From: Chitinophaga pinensis
GTDB lineage: Bacteria > Bacteroidota > Bacteroidia > Chitinophagales > Chitinophagaceae
Reading direction: 5' to 3'
DNA: 64,000 bases
Assembly (NCBI RefSeq): GCF_007896845.1
Contig: NZ_VOHS01000001.1
Location: forward strand, 124,001 to 188,000
Shown: positions 55,127 through 63,996 of the stretch, in pieces
Numbering within the stretch: position 1 is the stretch's first letter
Layout of the letters: each line of letters begins with the position of its first letter
Notes under the pieces: model-generated
Told to the model about the DNA's origin: nothing
Seen by the model: the letters and a program-made list of their open reading frames with translations, nothing else
The model's database searches: none
Position numbers and translations under genes: made by a program

Positions 55127-56134
55127 TTATCTGTTATCAACAGCGACTGTATTCAGTGCACCATTCTGCTGCAGCAAATTGTACATATAACTGGCTCTGA
55201 ATTGCTGTCCGTTTATTTCATACAACGGATCATTACTACCCATTGAATCCTGCACAGCATCTGCAGATACATACAATGGATGCACAGCATCTCTTGCAAA
55301 AATATTGGAAGCTGCAGGGTCCAGAACGTAGGTATCATCATCATAAGGAATAGACAACGCTTCTCTTGACAGTTTGAGATTGATCGACAGATGATTCATG
55401 TAATCGCTGATAAACAACTGTCTGTTGAAATGATTCCGGTCTCCGTGAGATAATTGCCGGGCGGCAGCCGTCATCAATTCTTCTGTATATTTTACCAATG
55501 AGGGATTATAGATATTCACACGATCTGCATACAGGTTCCACAGATGTCTGACCCCTTCTAATGAAGCCGCAGCTTCTTTCATACTTTCACATGCTTCCGG
55601 AGAATCAAAACCACTGATTCCCAGTGAGATGATTCTTACAAGTTCCAGACGCATTGCGTCAAATAATTGTGCATCTGTAGGAGCGGGGCGCTCATTTTCC
55701 TGTACAAGCGTATTCACAGCAGCTGCGAGTTTACGCGCTTCCACATAAGCCATTTGTGTATCTGCAATCTGTAATGAAGGATATAAAAGACGCTCTATCT
55801 GCTGAAAGGCTTTGCCTTCTTTATTGGCAGTAGTATCATCACTTTTGCCATTGATCAGTTGTACTGTAAATGGGTTAAAATATTCTGCAAGTACTTCTAT
55901 CTCCTTATAAGCCAGTCGTGATTCACAGAAAGCCTGTTGTACAGTTGCTGATGACTGATGGGTAGCCAGTGCATTACATAGGTTATCCACTTTCGTTTTC
56001 AGTTTGTTGACGCCGGGTACATACCATGACAGCACATTTTGAGATGGAGCACCAGGTTTCTGTCTGCATTCGTAGATACTAAATACACAAATGGCAATCA
56101 ATAAAGTGGCAATCACAATAATTAATACACGCAT
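55127..56134 (-). CDS. Stand-alone protein like the N-terminal region of Bacteroidota cytochrome c peroxidases
   Basis: A 335-residue protein with an N-terminal membrane segment (MRVLIIVIATLLIAICVFS). It is mostly helical. The part FCESRLAYKEIEVLAEYFNPFTVQLING, followed by IERLLYPS, resembles the N-terminal extension, imelysin-like in character, found before the di-heme peroxidase domain in Bacteroidota. Here the reading frame stops after the extension; no CxxCH heme motif is present in the protein or in the 570 bases downstream. It may be a real stand-alone domain, perhaps binding metal or a protein partner, or the remains of a larger gene. I cannot tell; the length and open frame favour a real product. 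Confidence 0.6.
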   Translation of the reverse strand: MRVLIIVIATLLIAICVFSIYECRQKPGAPSQNVLSWYVPGVNKLKTKVDNLCNALATHQSSATVQQAFCESRLAYKEIEVLAEYFNPFTVQLINGKSDDTTANKEGKAFQQIERLLYPSLQIADTQMAYVEARKLAAAVNTLVQENERPAPTDAQLFDAMRLELVRIISLGISGFDSPEACESMKEAAASLEGVRHLWNLYADRVNIYNPSLVKYTEELMTAAARQLSHGDRNHFNRQLFISDYMNHLSINLKLSREALSIPYDDDTYVLDPAASNIFARDAVHPLYVSADAVQDSMGSNDPLYEINGQQFRASYMYNLLQQNGALNTVAVDNR

Positions 56135-56330
56135 ATACCTTTTATTTCACCAGTTATTTAAAGCATTCTAATTTTATCCATATAAACTGATGTCAGCATA
56201 ATAGCATGGCATTACCGGTGGGCTGGCTAACAAGCGGAGCAGTTATCCCTGATAATCATTATTATGTGAACAGTTGTAGGTAGTCTTATTTTTTCTAAGA
56301 TAAAGACAACTTGTTAAATCAGCGTTACGC

Positions 56331-56355
56331 CTATTTTAAGTTAACTTTAAAATAG
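56331..56355. promoter_or_regulatory. Palindrome upstream of corA
   Basis: CTATTTTAA / TTAAAATAG arms of 9 bases around GTTAACT, 23 bases before the corA start. It could be an operator or a leader hairpin; the role is unknown. Confidence 0.35.
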
Positions 56356-56377
56356 CGCAGCATAAATCAGTCCATAA

Positions 56378-57502
56378 ATGCCAAGGTCAAATAGAATACT
56401 ACCCATCCAGCCTATTCAGGATGTATTAGAAACACTGAACCCTTTCAAGGTCAGGAAGCAACGGTTGATGAACTATAATCCGGTGACCGGTCCGCTGACC
56501 AGAAAACCGTCTGTTTGTGAGAAGATCACCATATTTAACTACAGTCATACACATTTCGAGGAGGTGACCTTAGCAGGGAACGAAGTGGACGAGATCTTCA
56601 AACATATTGATAGTAAGAATACGGTGTGGATCAATGTAGATGGTATTAACAAAGAGACCGTACACAGGATCTGTATTGAATTGGGCGTTCACATCCTGCT
56701 GGAGGACGATATTATGAGTGTGGGACAGCGGGCTAAGATGGATGAAATAGGAGATCACCTGTTTTGTTTACTTCCCATGATGTATTTCAACGCGGAGAAC
56801 TGTACCGTTGATCAGGAACAGGTCAGCATTGTATTGGGAAAGAACTTCGTTATCTCATTTCAGGAGGAAGTCGAAAAAGATGTATTTAATCATGTGAGGG
56901 AGAAACTCCGGATCAATAACTCACGAATGCGGTCAGTAGGCGCAGATTATCTCTGCTATTCACTGATAGACACCATTGTAGACAGTTATTATCTCATTAT
57001 AGAGAAATTGGGAGAAAGGATCGAGTTGATGGAAGACGCTGTACAACATCAGGCCAATACCCGTGCACAGGCCAGAATAAACTTCCTGCGCAAGGAGTTA
57101 CTGCTGTTCAAACGGGCAATTGCACCTGTGAGAGAGTTGGTAAACGGGTTTCTGAAAAGTGACAGCGATTTATTGGAGGAGCGGACCACCAAGTATTTCA
57201 AAGACGTATACGATCATATTATTCAGGCGAATGATCTTGCGGAGAACTATCGTGATATGATACTGAACGTACAGGATTTGTATCATACCCAGCTCAACCT
57301 CAAGATGAACGAGATCATGAAGGTACTGGCAGTCGTTACAACCATCATGGCGCCCCTGACTTTCATAGCGGGGATCTATGGTATGAACTTCGACAATATG
57401 CCGGAGCTGCATACCAGAAATGGGTATTACTACACCATGGGTTTCATGCTGGTCATGTTGATTGGAATGATTCTGTTATTCAAGAAGAAGCGTTGGTTTT
57501 AA
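56378..57502 (+). CDS. corA: CorA-type magnesium/cobalt transporter
   Basis: A 374-residue protein. A cytoplasmic domain (about 1-310) with long helices (ERIELMEDAVQHQANTRAQARINFLRKEL) leads to two C-terminal membrane helices. The selectivity motif is YGMNFDNMPEL (GMN), between the helix VVTTIMAPLTFIAGI and the second helix YTMGFMLVMLIGMILLF. The protein forms a pentamer in known relatives, and moves Mg2+ into the cell. A palindrome lies just upstream. The protein ends with KKKRWF, the usual basic tail. Confidence 0.94.
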   Translation: MPRSNRILPIQPIQDVLETLNPFKVRKQRLMNYNPVTGPLTRKPSVCEKITIFNYSHTHFEEVTLAGNEVDEIFKHIDSKNTVWINVDGINKETVHRICIELGVHILLEDDIMSVGQRAKMDEIGDHLFCLLPMMYFNAENCTVDQEQVSIVLGKNFVISFQEEVEKDVFNHVREKLRINNSRMRSVGADYLCYSLIDTIVDSYYLIIEKLGERIELMEDAVQHQANTRAQARINFLRKELLLFKRAIAPVRELVNGFLKSDSDLLEERTTKYFKDVYDHIIQANDLAENYRDMILNVQDLYHTQLNLKMNEIMKVLAVVTTIMAPLTFIAGIYGMNFDNMPELHTRNGYYYTMGFMLVMLIGMILLFKKKRWF

Positions 57503-57505
57503 GAA

Positions 57506-58009
57506 TTATTTCTTCTTATAGATAGGTACGGTAGAGCAGGGTTCGCCGTACATCAGGCTTTTTACCACAGGTTTCAGCAGACGGGTGATTTCCACATAGG
57601 CTGCTTCACCGGCACCTTTATCCCCACAGCCTTTGATTACGACACGTTTATCCACGTATTCGTTCACATCAATAGCACCCAGGCTTTTCATGAACTGCGT
57701 CTGGTGAATCTGCTTTTTATCACCGAAAGCGGCGAAATGAGCGACAGATTCAAGGTAGGTCATTACGAGCATATAAGCCCAGAAAGGTATAACGGCATCT
57801 GCAGAGCAGAAGATGGCGACATTTTTATTGCGGTATTGTTCCCAGTCGAGTTCCTGTAATGCGGTACGGAAGTCTTTCTCTTTCAGGATCATCTCCATAA
57901 ATAGGTATGGTTTCAGATCAAACTCCACTATTTCTTCCTTTGGATAGTAATCTTCCAGATCCAGTGTAATGATTCCACTCTGTGCTACCTTATTTACAAT
58001 CTCTTCCAT
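57506..58009 (-). CDS. DUF2480 family protein
   Basis: A 167-residue protein that matches the Bacteroidota family DUF2480, with EIVNKVAQSGIITLDLEDYYP at the start, then EFDLKPYLFMEMILKEKDFRTAL, NVAIFCSADAVIPFWAYMLV and VVIKGCGDKGAGEAAYVEITRLLKP. The function is not known. No signal peptide or membrane helix is seen, so it is cytoplasmic. Cys and Asp/Gly-rich segments (KGCGDKGAG) suggest a possible binding loop. Its stop is 3 bases from the stop of the convergent corA. Confidence 0.85.
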   Translation of the reverse strand: MEEIVNKVAQSGIITLDLEDYYPKEEIVEFDLKPYLFMEMILKEKDFRTALQELDWEQYRNKNVAIFCSADAVIPFWAYMLVMTYLESVAHFAAFGDKKQIHQTQFMKSLGAIDVNEYVDKRVVIKGCGDKGAGEAAYVEITRLLKPVVKSLMYGEPCSTVPIYKKK

Positions 58010-58095
58010 AGTAAATCACTTTTTACAAATTTACTAAAAAATGGAGCTACGATCCGAAACTATATTGATGACTTTCGATGTATAAGGTCTATAAA

Positions 58096-58130
58096 CAAAA
58101 AACCCCGGGCTTAGACCCGGGGCTTTTGTT
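58096..58130. terminator. Terminator after the PpiD-like gene
   Basis: AAAACCCCGGG-type and CCCGGGG-CTTTT arms around CTTAGA, with A and T runs on both sides. It lies downstream of the chaperone gene on the minus strand. Confidence 0.85.
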
Positions 58131-58153
58131 ATAATCAGTTATTTGAAGATTCC

Positions 58154-60262
58154 TTAAAAGAATTTGCTACGGTTGTCTTCGATTTTGCTCAGTTTTTTCA
58201 GCACTGTGAATAACTGGCCATCCAGTGAAGACAGCATGCTTTGTTCGTAAGCACGGCTAACGCTTGCAGGATCCTGACCACCCGGAGTTGCCTGATAGCT
58301 ATCAACTTTCAGTACATACACACCAGCGTTACCTTCAATTGGAGCGCTAACTTTAGCAGTACCCCATGCTTTATTGAAAGCAGCACCTACAACGCGGGGT
58401 TCGAAGCCCATGCTGGCAACGAATGGCGTGCCGAAGCCAATACCATCAGCTTTCTGTTCTGGCTGACTGGTAGCTTTAGATACATCAGCCAGGGAAGCAG
58501 GAGATTTGATTTTTTCGATGATCTGAGCAGCTTTCTTCTGTTTTCTAACCTCAGCTTCAACTGAAGGTCTTACATCTTCCAGCGGAGCAGTACCTTCAGC
58601 ACGAACGGCAGTCAGTACAGCTACAACATAAGTATTGTCGAAAGTGAATACGTTGCTTACAGCACCTTTATCAGAATCATAAGCCCAACGAACGAGTTCA
58701 CGTGCCTGACCGATACCTGGGATTACGAAATCCATAGGGCGGAGGTTATCAGCGATACGTTTGTTAAGACCTTTTTCCTGAATAGTTTTTTCGAAAGTTT
58801 TAGCGTCACGGTTTTTAGAAGCGAATTCGTTTGCTTCAGCGTAAGCTCTGCTATCTGTTTCACGGCTGGGAGATACTGGTTTAGCGAGGTAAGCCAGTTT
58901 CACTGCAGAACCGATATTTTTCTGTTCCAGTACTTCAATCAGATGGTAACCAGCAGCAGTTTTTACTACGCCGATAGAACCTTTACCTTTTTCCAGTGCG
59001 AAATCTTTGAATTCTTTCAGGAAGTCGGTAGAAGGAGTTACATCATATTCACCACCGGTAGGTTTGCTTCTAACGTCATCAGTATACTGCTCAACCAGTG
59101 CTTTGAAGTCAGCACCACCTTTTACAGCAGCTTCGATACTGTCGATACGTACTTTAGCCAGTGAATCAGGTAAGCCACCGCCTTGTTGATTCTGGGTAGC
59201 AATTAATATATGACGTACTTTAACGCTATCCGGTAAAGTTTTACGATCGATCATCTTAGCATAAACGATCAGGTTATTATCATAATAAGGACCGAATACG
59301 GCGCCAACCGGCAAAGTAACCAGTGTATCTTTCTGCGGAACCATCAGTGCGCTTTTAGATACATAACTATCATAATAAGGCAGGTCTGAGTTACGGTTGA
59401 TGAAAGCTGCGATATCGGTATTGCTGATAGTGTCCAGTTCCTGTTTTGCATCCACGAGGACTTTCAGGGTGGCAGCTGTATCAGCAGCAGAAGGGATCAC
59501 GTTGAAAGCGAGGTAATCAACTTTACGGGATTCTTCTACTTTGAACAGTTCTTTATGACTGTTGATGAAGCTATTCAGATCGCTGTCAGATACTTTAATA
59601 GTGGAGTCAGCGATAGAGGCGTATGGTACAGATACATAAGATATAGATGCAGTCTGTCCGTTATCCTGGATTTGCTTTTCAGCTAACCATTTAGGATAAT
59701 ATACGGCCTGTTTGATCAGGGAAAGATATTTCTCAGATACTCTTGACTGAGCAATGTATTCTTCCAGCTGGAGGAGTCCTGCACGCATCTGACCGGTTTT
59801 ATCCTGGCTGATGCTGGCAAGTACCTGCTGCATACGCGCGCGGTCAAACTGTCCGGTTTTCTCATCAGTGAACTGCTGAGTAATAATAGGACTAGGATTT
59901 TTGCCGGTGAACTGGTCTTTAATTTCTTCTTCGGTAACAGCCAGACCCAGTTTTTCGTACTGAGCGCTCAGGATGTTATCGCTGAGGAATTTAGTCCATG
60001 CTGATTCACGGGCCTGCTGAGTGATCTGTTCGTTCAGAGCGCCGTTAGACATGCGCATTCTGTCCTCAGCATTTTTAATCATCTGCTGATACTCGGTGAA
60101 TTCGAGTTCCTTGCCATTTACTTTACCAACAGTTGTGGAGCGGCGAATAAGAGAGTTTTTGCCGAAAAAGGCGTCCTGCAACAGGAAACTAACAATAGCC
60201 AGGCAGATCACTACTACGATCACCACAGCATATTTATCCCTGATCTTCTGAATAACTGACAT
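58154..60262 (-). CDS. PpiD/SurA-type periplasmic folding factor
   Basis: A 702-residue protein. One N-terminal membrane helix (AVVIVVVICLAIVSFLLQDAFF) anchors a periplasmic body with a SurA-like chaperone domain (about 30-200; DNILSAQYEKLGLAVTEEEIKDQF), a parvulin domain near 345-455 (VRHILIATQNQ, then DFKALVEQYTDDVRS and FALEKGKGSIGVVKTAAGYHLIEVLEQ) and a second, degenerate parvulin-like part (about 530-640). This is the layout of PpiD. It helps secreted and outer-membrane proteins fold as they leave the Sec channel. It is monocistronic; its upstream side is the left DnaA-box cluster. Confidence 0.9.
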   Translation of the reverse strand: MSVIQKIRDKYAVVIVVVICLAIVSFLLQDAFFGKNSLIRRSTTVGKVNGKELEFTEYQQMIKNAEDRMRMSNGALNEQITQQARESAWTKFLSDNILSAQYEKLGLAVTEEEIKDQFTGKNPSPIITQQFTDEKTGQFDRARMQQVLASISQDKTGQMRAGLLQLEEYIAQSRVSEKYLSLIKQAVYYPKWLAEKQIQDNGQTASISYVSVPYASIADSTIKVSDSDLNSFINSHKELFKVEESRKVDYLAFNVIPSAADTAATLKVLVDAKQELDTISNTDIAAFINRNSDLPYYDSYVSKSALMVPQKDTLVTLPVGAVFGPYYDNNLIVYAKMIDRKTLPDSVKVRHILIATQNQQGGGLPDSLAKVRIDSIEAAVKGGADFKALVEQYTDDVRSKPTGGEYDVTPSTDFLKEFKDFALEKGKGSIGVVKTAAGYHLIEVLEQKNIGSAVKLAYLAKPVSPSRETDSRAYAEANEFASKNRDAKTFEKTIQEKGLNKRIADNLRPMDFVIPGIGQARELVRWAYDSDKGAVSNVFTFDNTYVVAVLTAVRAEGTAPLEDVRPSVEAEVRKQKKAAQIIEKIKSPASLADVSKATSQPEQKADGIGFGTPFVASMGFEPRVVGAAFNKAWGTAKVSAPIEGNAGVYVLKVDSYQATPGGQDPASVSRAYEQSMLSSLDGQLFTVLKKLSKIEDNRSKFF

Positions 60263-60408
60263 ATATTATATAGTCTAAATTTTTTAAGGAAAGCAAAAAT
60301 ATAATAAAATAACTGTAACTACAAAAAGGTTTTTATTGACCGAAACCCAATACAGTAAAGGGTTTGCGCCATGTTATGGTGAATTTTGGTTCAGAGGTCA
60401 TTCACAGG

Positions 60409-60910
60409 TTATCCACATTTGTCATGATTTTTGTACCAGGTTGTTTGTTGGACCCAGGAATTTTTTAATACGGCTACAGACCATTATTTCAGGAAAACGG
60501 CTGCTCAGGAAACATGTGTTTGGTTATTCACAATTCACAGGCAGGCAAAATCTTCATTCACATAAAATTGTGTAAAAAGATTCATGTAAAGCTAAAAAAG
60601 CAAATTCAACCTGTGATAACTTTTTAGTTGTAGTTTATCCACATTGGCTGTTAAAAAACTGGCAAAAGTTGTCCAATATCTTCTTAAAAACCCTCGTTCG
60701 GCTACCTGAAAACTAATTTTGTTATTTCGGAAGAAAATGGTCCGGTTCGCAAAAGTGGATTTTTGGGGATTGTTTTACCCCGCTATTAACATTTTCTTAA
60801 TACAGGTCACGCTAAGAAATTATTCACGGAAAACGATATCCACGGGTGTGGATTAAAATAGGGTTTTTCAGGACTATGGCCAATCTCGACTGTTAATTTA
60901 TTGTGGATAG
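60409..60910. promoter_or_regulatory. Left cluster of DnaA-box-like sites
   Basis: Exact matches to TTATNCACA are at 60409-60417 (TTATCCACA), 60534-60542 (TTATTCACA) and 60635-60643 (TTATCCACA). One-mismatch sites are at 60820-60828 (TTATTCACG), about 60847 (TGTGGATTA, reverse) and 60902-60910 (TGTGGATAG, reverse). The whole gap 60263-61029 is AT-rich with no gene. The density is far above the chance rate for a 9-mer. This is a candidate part of the replication origin. Confidence 0.7.
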
Positions 60911-60932
60911 CCGTGGCAAAAAGAATAACAAC

Positions 60933-60940
60933 TACATTTG
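60933..60940 (+). promoter_or_regulatory. -7 promoter box TACATTTG upstream of nadA
   Basis: An exact TAnnTTTG match 89 bases before the nadA ATG at 61030, implying a leader near 84 bases. A DnaA-box-like site lies 22 bases upstream. Confidence 0.45.
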
Positions 60941-61029
60941 TACACGACGGTCAAAATTTGTTTTCACATATTCACAGCCCTAATAGTAGTGGGTTTTTCT
61001 TTTTTAAAAAAATAACTAGATATATAATT

Positions 61030-62037
61030 ATGATGAGGGAGCTCGAAATTGCTAAAAGCGAACTTCAAAAAAAAGGGTACCTCGACCTGCCGGTTGATGT
61101 ACGTCTTGATCTTTTTGCGGAAATCGAAAGATTGAAGAAAGAAAAAAATGCGATTGTCCTGGCGCACTATTACCAGGAACCAGATATTCAGGATGTGGCC
61201 GACTACATCGGGGATAGTCTGGGCTTAAGTCAGCAGGCTGCAAAAACGGATGCTGACATGATCGTTTTTGCCGGTGTACACTTTATGGCAGAAACGGCAA
61301 AAATTCTGAGTCCGCAGAAAAAGGTCTTACTTCCCGACCTGAAAGCGGGTTGTTCACTGGCCGACAGTGCTCCTCCGGAACTTTTCAGAAAATTCAAGGA
61401 AAAGCACCCTGATCACCTCGTAATTTCCTACATCAACTGTTCGGCGGGTATCAAAGCGCTCAGCGATATCATCTGTACGTCTTCTAACGCCGAAAAGATC
61501 ATCGAGAGCGTTCCGAAGGATCAGCCGATCATTTTTGCCCCCGACAGGAATTTAGGGGCTTATTTGTCCAAAAAAACGGGAAGGGACATGTTGTTGTGGA
61601 ACGGTGCCTGCATGGTACATGAGATCTTCTCTCTTGAAAAGATAACAAAATTGAAGATCCGTCATCCGAAAGCCAAGGTGATAGCGCATCCGGAATGTGA
61701 AGCAGCTGTTCTTGAAATTGCCGACTACATCGGATCGACTACAGGCCTGCTGAATTTTTCCAAAAAAGATGATGCGAAGGAATACATCGTGGTAACCGAA
61801 ACCGGTATCCTTCATCAGATGCAAAAAGAGAATCCTTTCAAAACTTTCATTCCGGCTCCGCCGAATAATGCGTGTGCATGCAATGATTGTCCACACATGA
61901 AGTTGAATACTCTGGAAAAGTTGTACCTGTGCATGGAATACGAGGAACCGGAGATCACAATGAATGAACAATTGAGGATCGCGGCGAAAAAACCGATAGA
62001 AAGGATGTTGGAGATCTCCGCACACTACGGATTGTAG
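61030..62037 (+). CDS. nadA: Quinolinate synthase
   Basis: A 335-residue [4Fe-4S] enzyme that makes quinolinate from iminoaspartate and dihydroxyacetone phosphate in NAD synthesis. It has [28 protein letters not shown] and the three cluster cysteines in [10 protein letters not shown] (Cys108), [10 protein letters not shown] (Cys194) and [11 protein letters not shown] (Cys282-287 region; the cluster Cys is most likely 287). VIAHPECE and [10 protein letters not shown] are further family marks. I chose the ATG at 61030; the frame extends 43 codons upstream but those residues are not family-like. No nadB or nadC is in the window. It lies between the two DnaA-box clusters. Confidence 0.95.
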   Translation: MMRELEIAKSELQKKGYLDLPVDVRLDLFAEIERLKKEKNAIVLAHYYQEPDIQDVADYIGDSLGLSQQAAKTDADMIVFAGVHFMAETAKILSPQKKVLLPDLKAGCSLADSAPPELFRKFKEKHPDHLVISYINCSAGIKALSDIICTSSNAEKIIESVPKDQPIIFAPDRNLGAYLSKKTGRDMLLWNGACMVHEIFSLEKITKLKIRHPKAKVIAHPECEAAVLEIADYIGSTTGLLNFSKKDDAKEYIVVTETGILHQMQKENPFKTFIPAPPNNACACNDCPHMKLNTLEKLYLCMEYEEPEITMNEQLRIAAKKPIERMLEISAHYGL

Positions 62038-62095
62038 TTAAATAACTGAAAAACAACGGTTTATAACTTAATTTTGGTCTAATTTATCATATTAT

Positions 62096-62127
62096 GGCCT
62101 GATTAGCATGCTAATCAGGCCTTTTTT
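62096..62127 (+). terminator. Intrinsic terminator after nadA (perfect 26-base palindrome)
   Basis: The 26 bases 62096-62121 are their own reverse complement (GGCCTGATTAGCA and its partner), followed by TTTTTT. This ends nadA just before the long repeat array. Confidence 0.9.
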
Positions 62128-62159
62128 ATGCCCGTAAAGGGCTTATGGGCAGCTTGCTT

Positions 62160-63560
62160 CAGGTCGTTTCAGCCCCTTATACGAGCTATTATGTGCTATA
62201 GCATTCGTTTTTCCTACCGCTTATAGATCAAATATTCAGAAAAATACTGTACCCCCCTACGGTATTTTGCTTATCAGACGATTCTCAGCGCCTTCATTTC
62301 GGAAGGCCTTATCCCTGCAATAGATGTGTTCTTTAGGGGAACTGGTCGGTTTGGGAGGTTCTCAGCCGTTTTTGCGAAGGCTTTATAGCTTGGACGAAGT
62401 ACAAAACTCTGTAGTACCCCACAGGATTTTCAAGTTGACTCCAATTATGCGGCTTTCATTTTTGAAGGGCTTATGGTTGCGATGAAATTCACATTATGTG
62501 AATTGCTATAAAACAATAAAATCTAAGCCCTTTATTTTGAAGGCTTTGAGCTTTTCATGAATGTGGATATCCTGTGGGTACCTACAGGTTTTTGGTTTTT
62601 ATTGAATTGAGAGCGCCTTCATTTTTAAAGGCGCTGAGATTGCGACGAAAATGCAAAAACAAGTGTGTATAAGATCGATTTAATTCTGAGCCCTTTATTT
62701 TGAATGCCTCGTGGTTGCGATGAAGTAAAATTCCTGTAGGGGACCACGGATTTTTAGAATAGATTTAAAATATGGACCGTTTATTTTTGAACGGCTTATG
62801 GTTGAAACGAAATGCTGGAATCGGGGGATTGTAAGGATCGTCTGATTCTCAGCGCTTTCATGAAGCTGTTATAGCTGCGATGAGTTTAAAAACCTGTGGA
62901 TACCCACAGGTTTTCATTTTTGATGGAAAACAGGAGGCTTTCAGAAATGAGTGGCTTATAGTGGAGACGAAATTTTGAGATTCGGGGATTTATAAGGGTC
63001 ATCTAATTCTCAGGGCTTTCATGAATGCCTTATGAATGAAATGCTTTTTTAGTCCTGTGGGTATCTACGTGAATATCTTTTTTATGGAGAATATAGCGTC
63101 TTCGAAAATGAGTGCCTTGTAGTTTGAACGAATTTTGATTGTAGGGGAGATGGTAGGTACGATTTAATTCTCAAGGCCTTAGTGAAGGCGTTTAGGTTGA
63201 AGTGAATAAAAATTGCTGTGGGTAACTACGGATATTTAAATCAGAACGAAAATACGAGCTCTTAAATTTTGAACCGCTTATAATTGCAATGAAAAACAAG
63301 CAGTTGAACTGTATATCAGCGGTTTAAATCTCAGACGTTTTATGAATGGTCTGTAGTTTTGACGGACTTTTTTACCGTGGGTAACTACGGAGATGTCTTT
63401 TTTAGGAGAAATATGAGGGCTTCATTTCTTTGGTCTCACTTTTTGTGGATAAACTGGCCGATAATTATCTAAAAACTGATTTTCATGCTAAATAATTTTT
63501 TGAAGGCGCTGAGATTTCGTTATAAATAGCTCATACTGTAGGTCTCTACAGCTTTTCTTC
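62160..63560. repeat. Nine-copy degenerate tandem array, ~161-bp unit, non-coding
   Basis: A core of the type CTGTGGGTA-CCTACAGG recurs, starting at 62247, 62409, 62572, 62734, 62894, 63055, 63216, 63375 and 63536, with spacings of 162, 163, 162, 160, 161, 161, 159 and 161 bases. Many copies of the core are imperfect palindromes. Between cores are one or two hairpin-type segments of the form GCCTTCATTT...GAAGGC followed by TTATGGTTGCGATGAAAT-like text, and a TTAATTCTCAG-like segment. Copies share length but are heavily diverged. No open frame is conserved. It lies between nadA and the right DnaA-box cluster. The array edges are approximate. Confidence 0.92.
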
Positions 63561-63996
63561 GTTTATGAAAATTATAAGGCCTTCATTTTCCTGAATCGTC
63601 GGATTTTTTCGAAATTTTTTTGCTTTCTTATCTATTTTGTGAATTTATGTGGATAAGGAGGGCAAATTCGCGGGGTAAACATGGAAAAAGGGTCGATATC
63701 CACAAATTTGCTCTTTTTTTAAGCAAAATTTTTTCTTTTTAATGAGTTGGGATGTGGAAAACCGGTCCATTTTTTCAAAAATTTTCTTATTTTTTCTTTT
63801 TCGAAACTTTGGAGATAGCTTATGCACAAAAATTGTTTATGAACTTGTGGAGAAAGGGGAGTATTGCCGCTAAAATCTATAAAGAAATTTATTTTTTTAC
63901 CCGAAAATGTTAATAACCGCGTAGTTTTTTTCCAATTTCTGAAAAATTCTTGGATGCAATGACCTCAAAAGTGATTTAACGCATACTTTATCCACA
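63444..63996. promoter_or_regulatory. Right cluster of DnaA-box-like sites, candidate origin region
   Basis: Exact TTATNCACA matches on either strand are at 63444-63452 (reverse), 63648-63656 (reverse), 63820-63828 (TTATGCACA) and 63988-63996 (TTATCCACA, at the window edge). One-mismatch sites are at 63696-63704 and 63753-63761. Long A and T runs between 63600 and 63960 give an easily melted stretch. Together with the left cluster this is what a chromosomal origin usually looks like. No gene is seen to the end of the window. Confidence 0.72.

Noticed and set aside
60901..61029. Longer N-terminus for nadA
   Set aside because: The extra 43 residues do not match quinolinate synthase and overlap the likely promoter box at 60933.
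62160..63560. CRISPR array
   Set aside because: The unit is ~161 bases, the repeats are heavily diverged and there are no unique spacers or cas genes.
63645..63827. 60-codon open frame on the minus strand
   Set aside because: Low-complexity Lys/Phe-rich translation over A/T runs inside the candidate origin; no family-like features.
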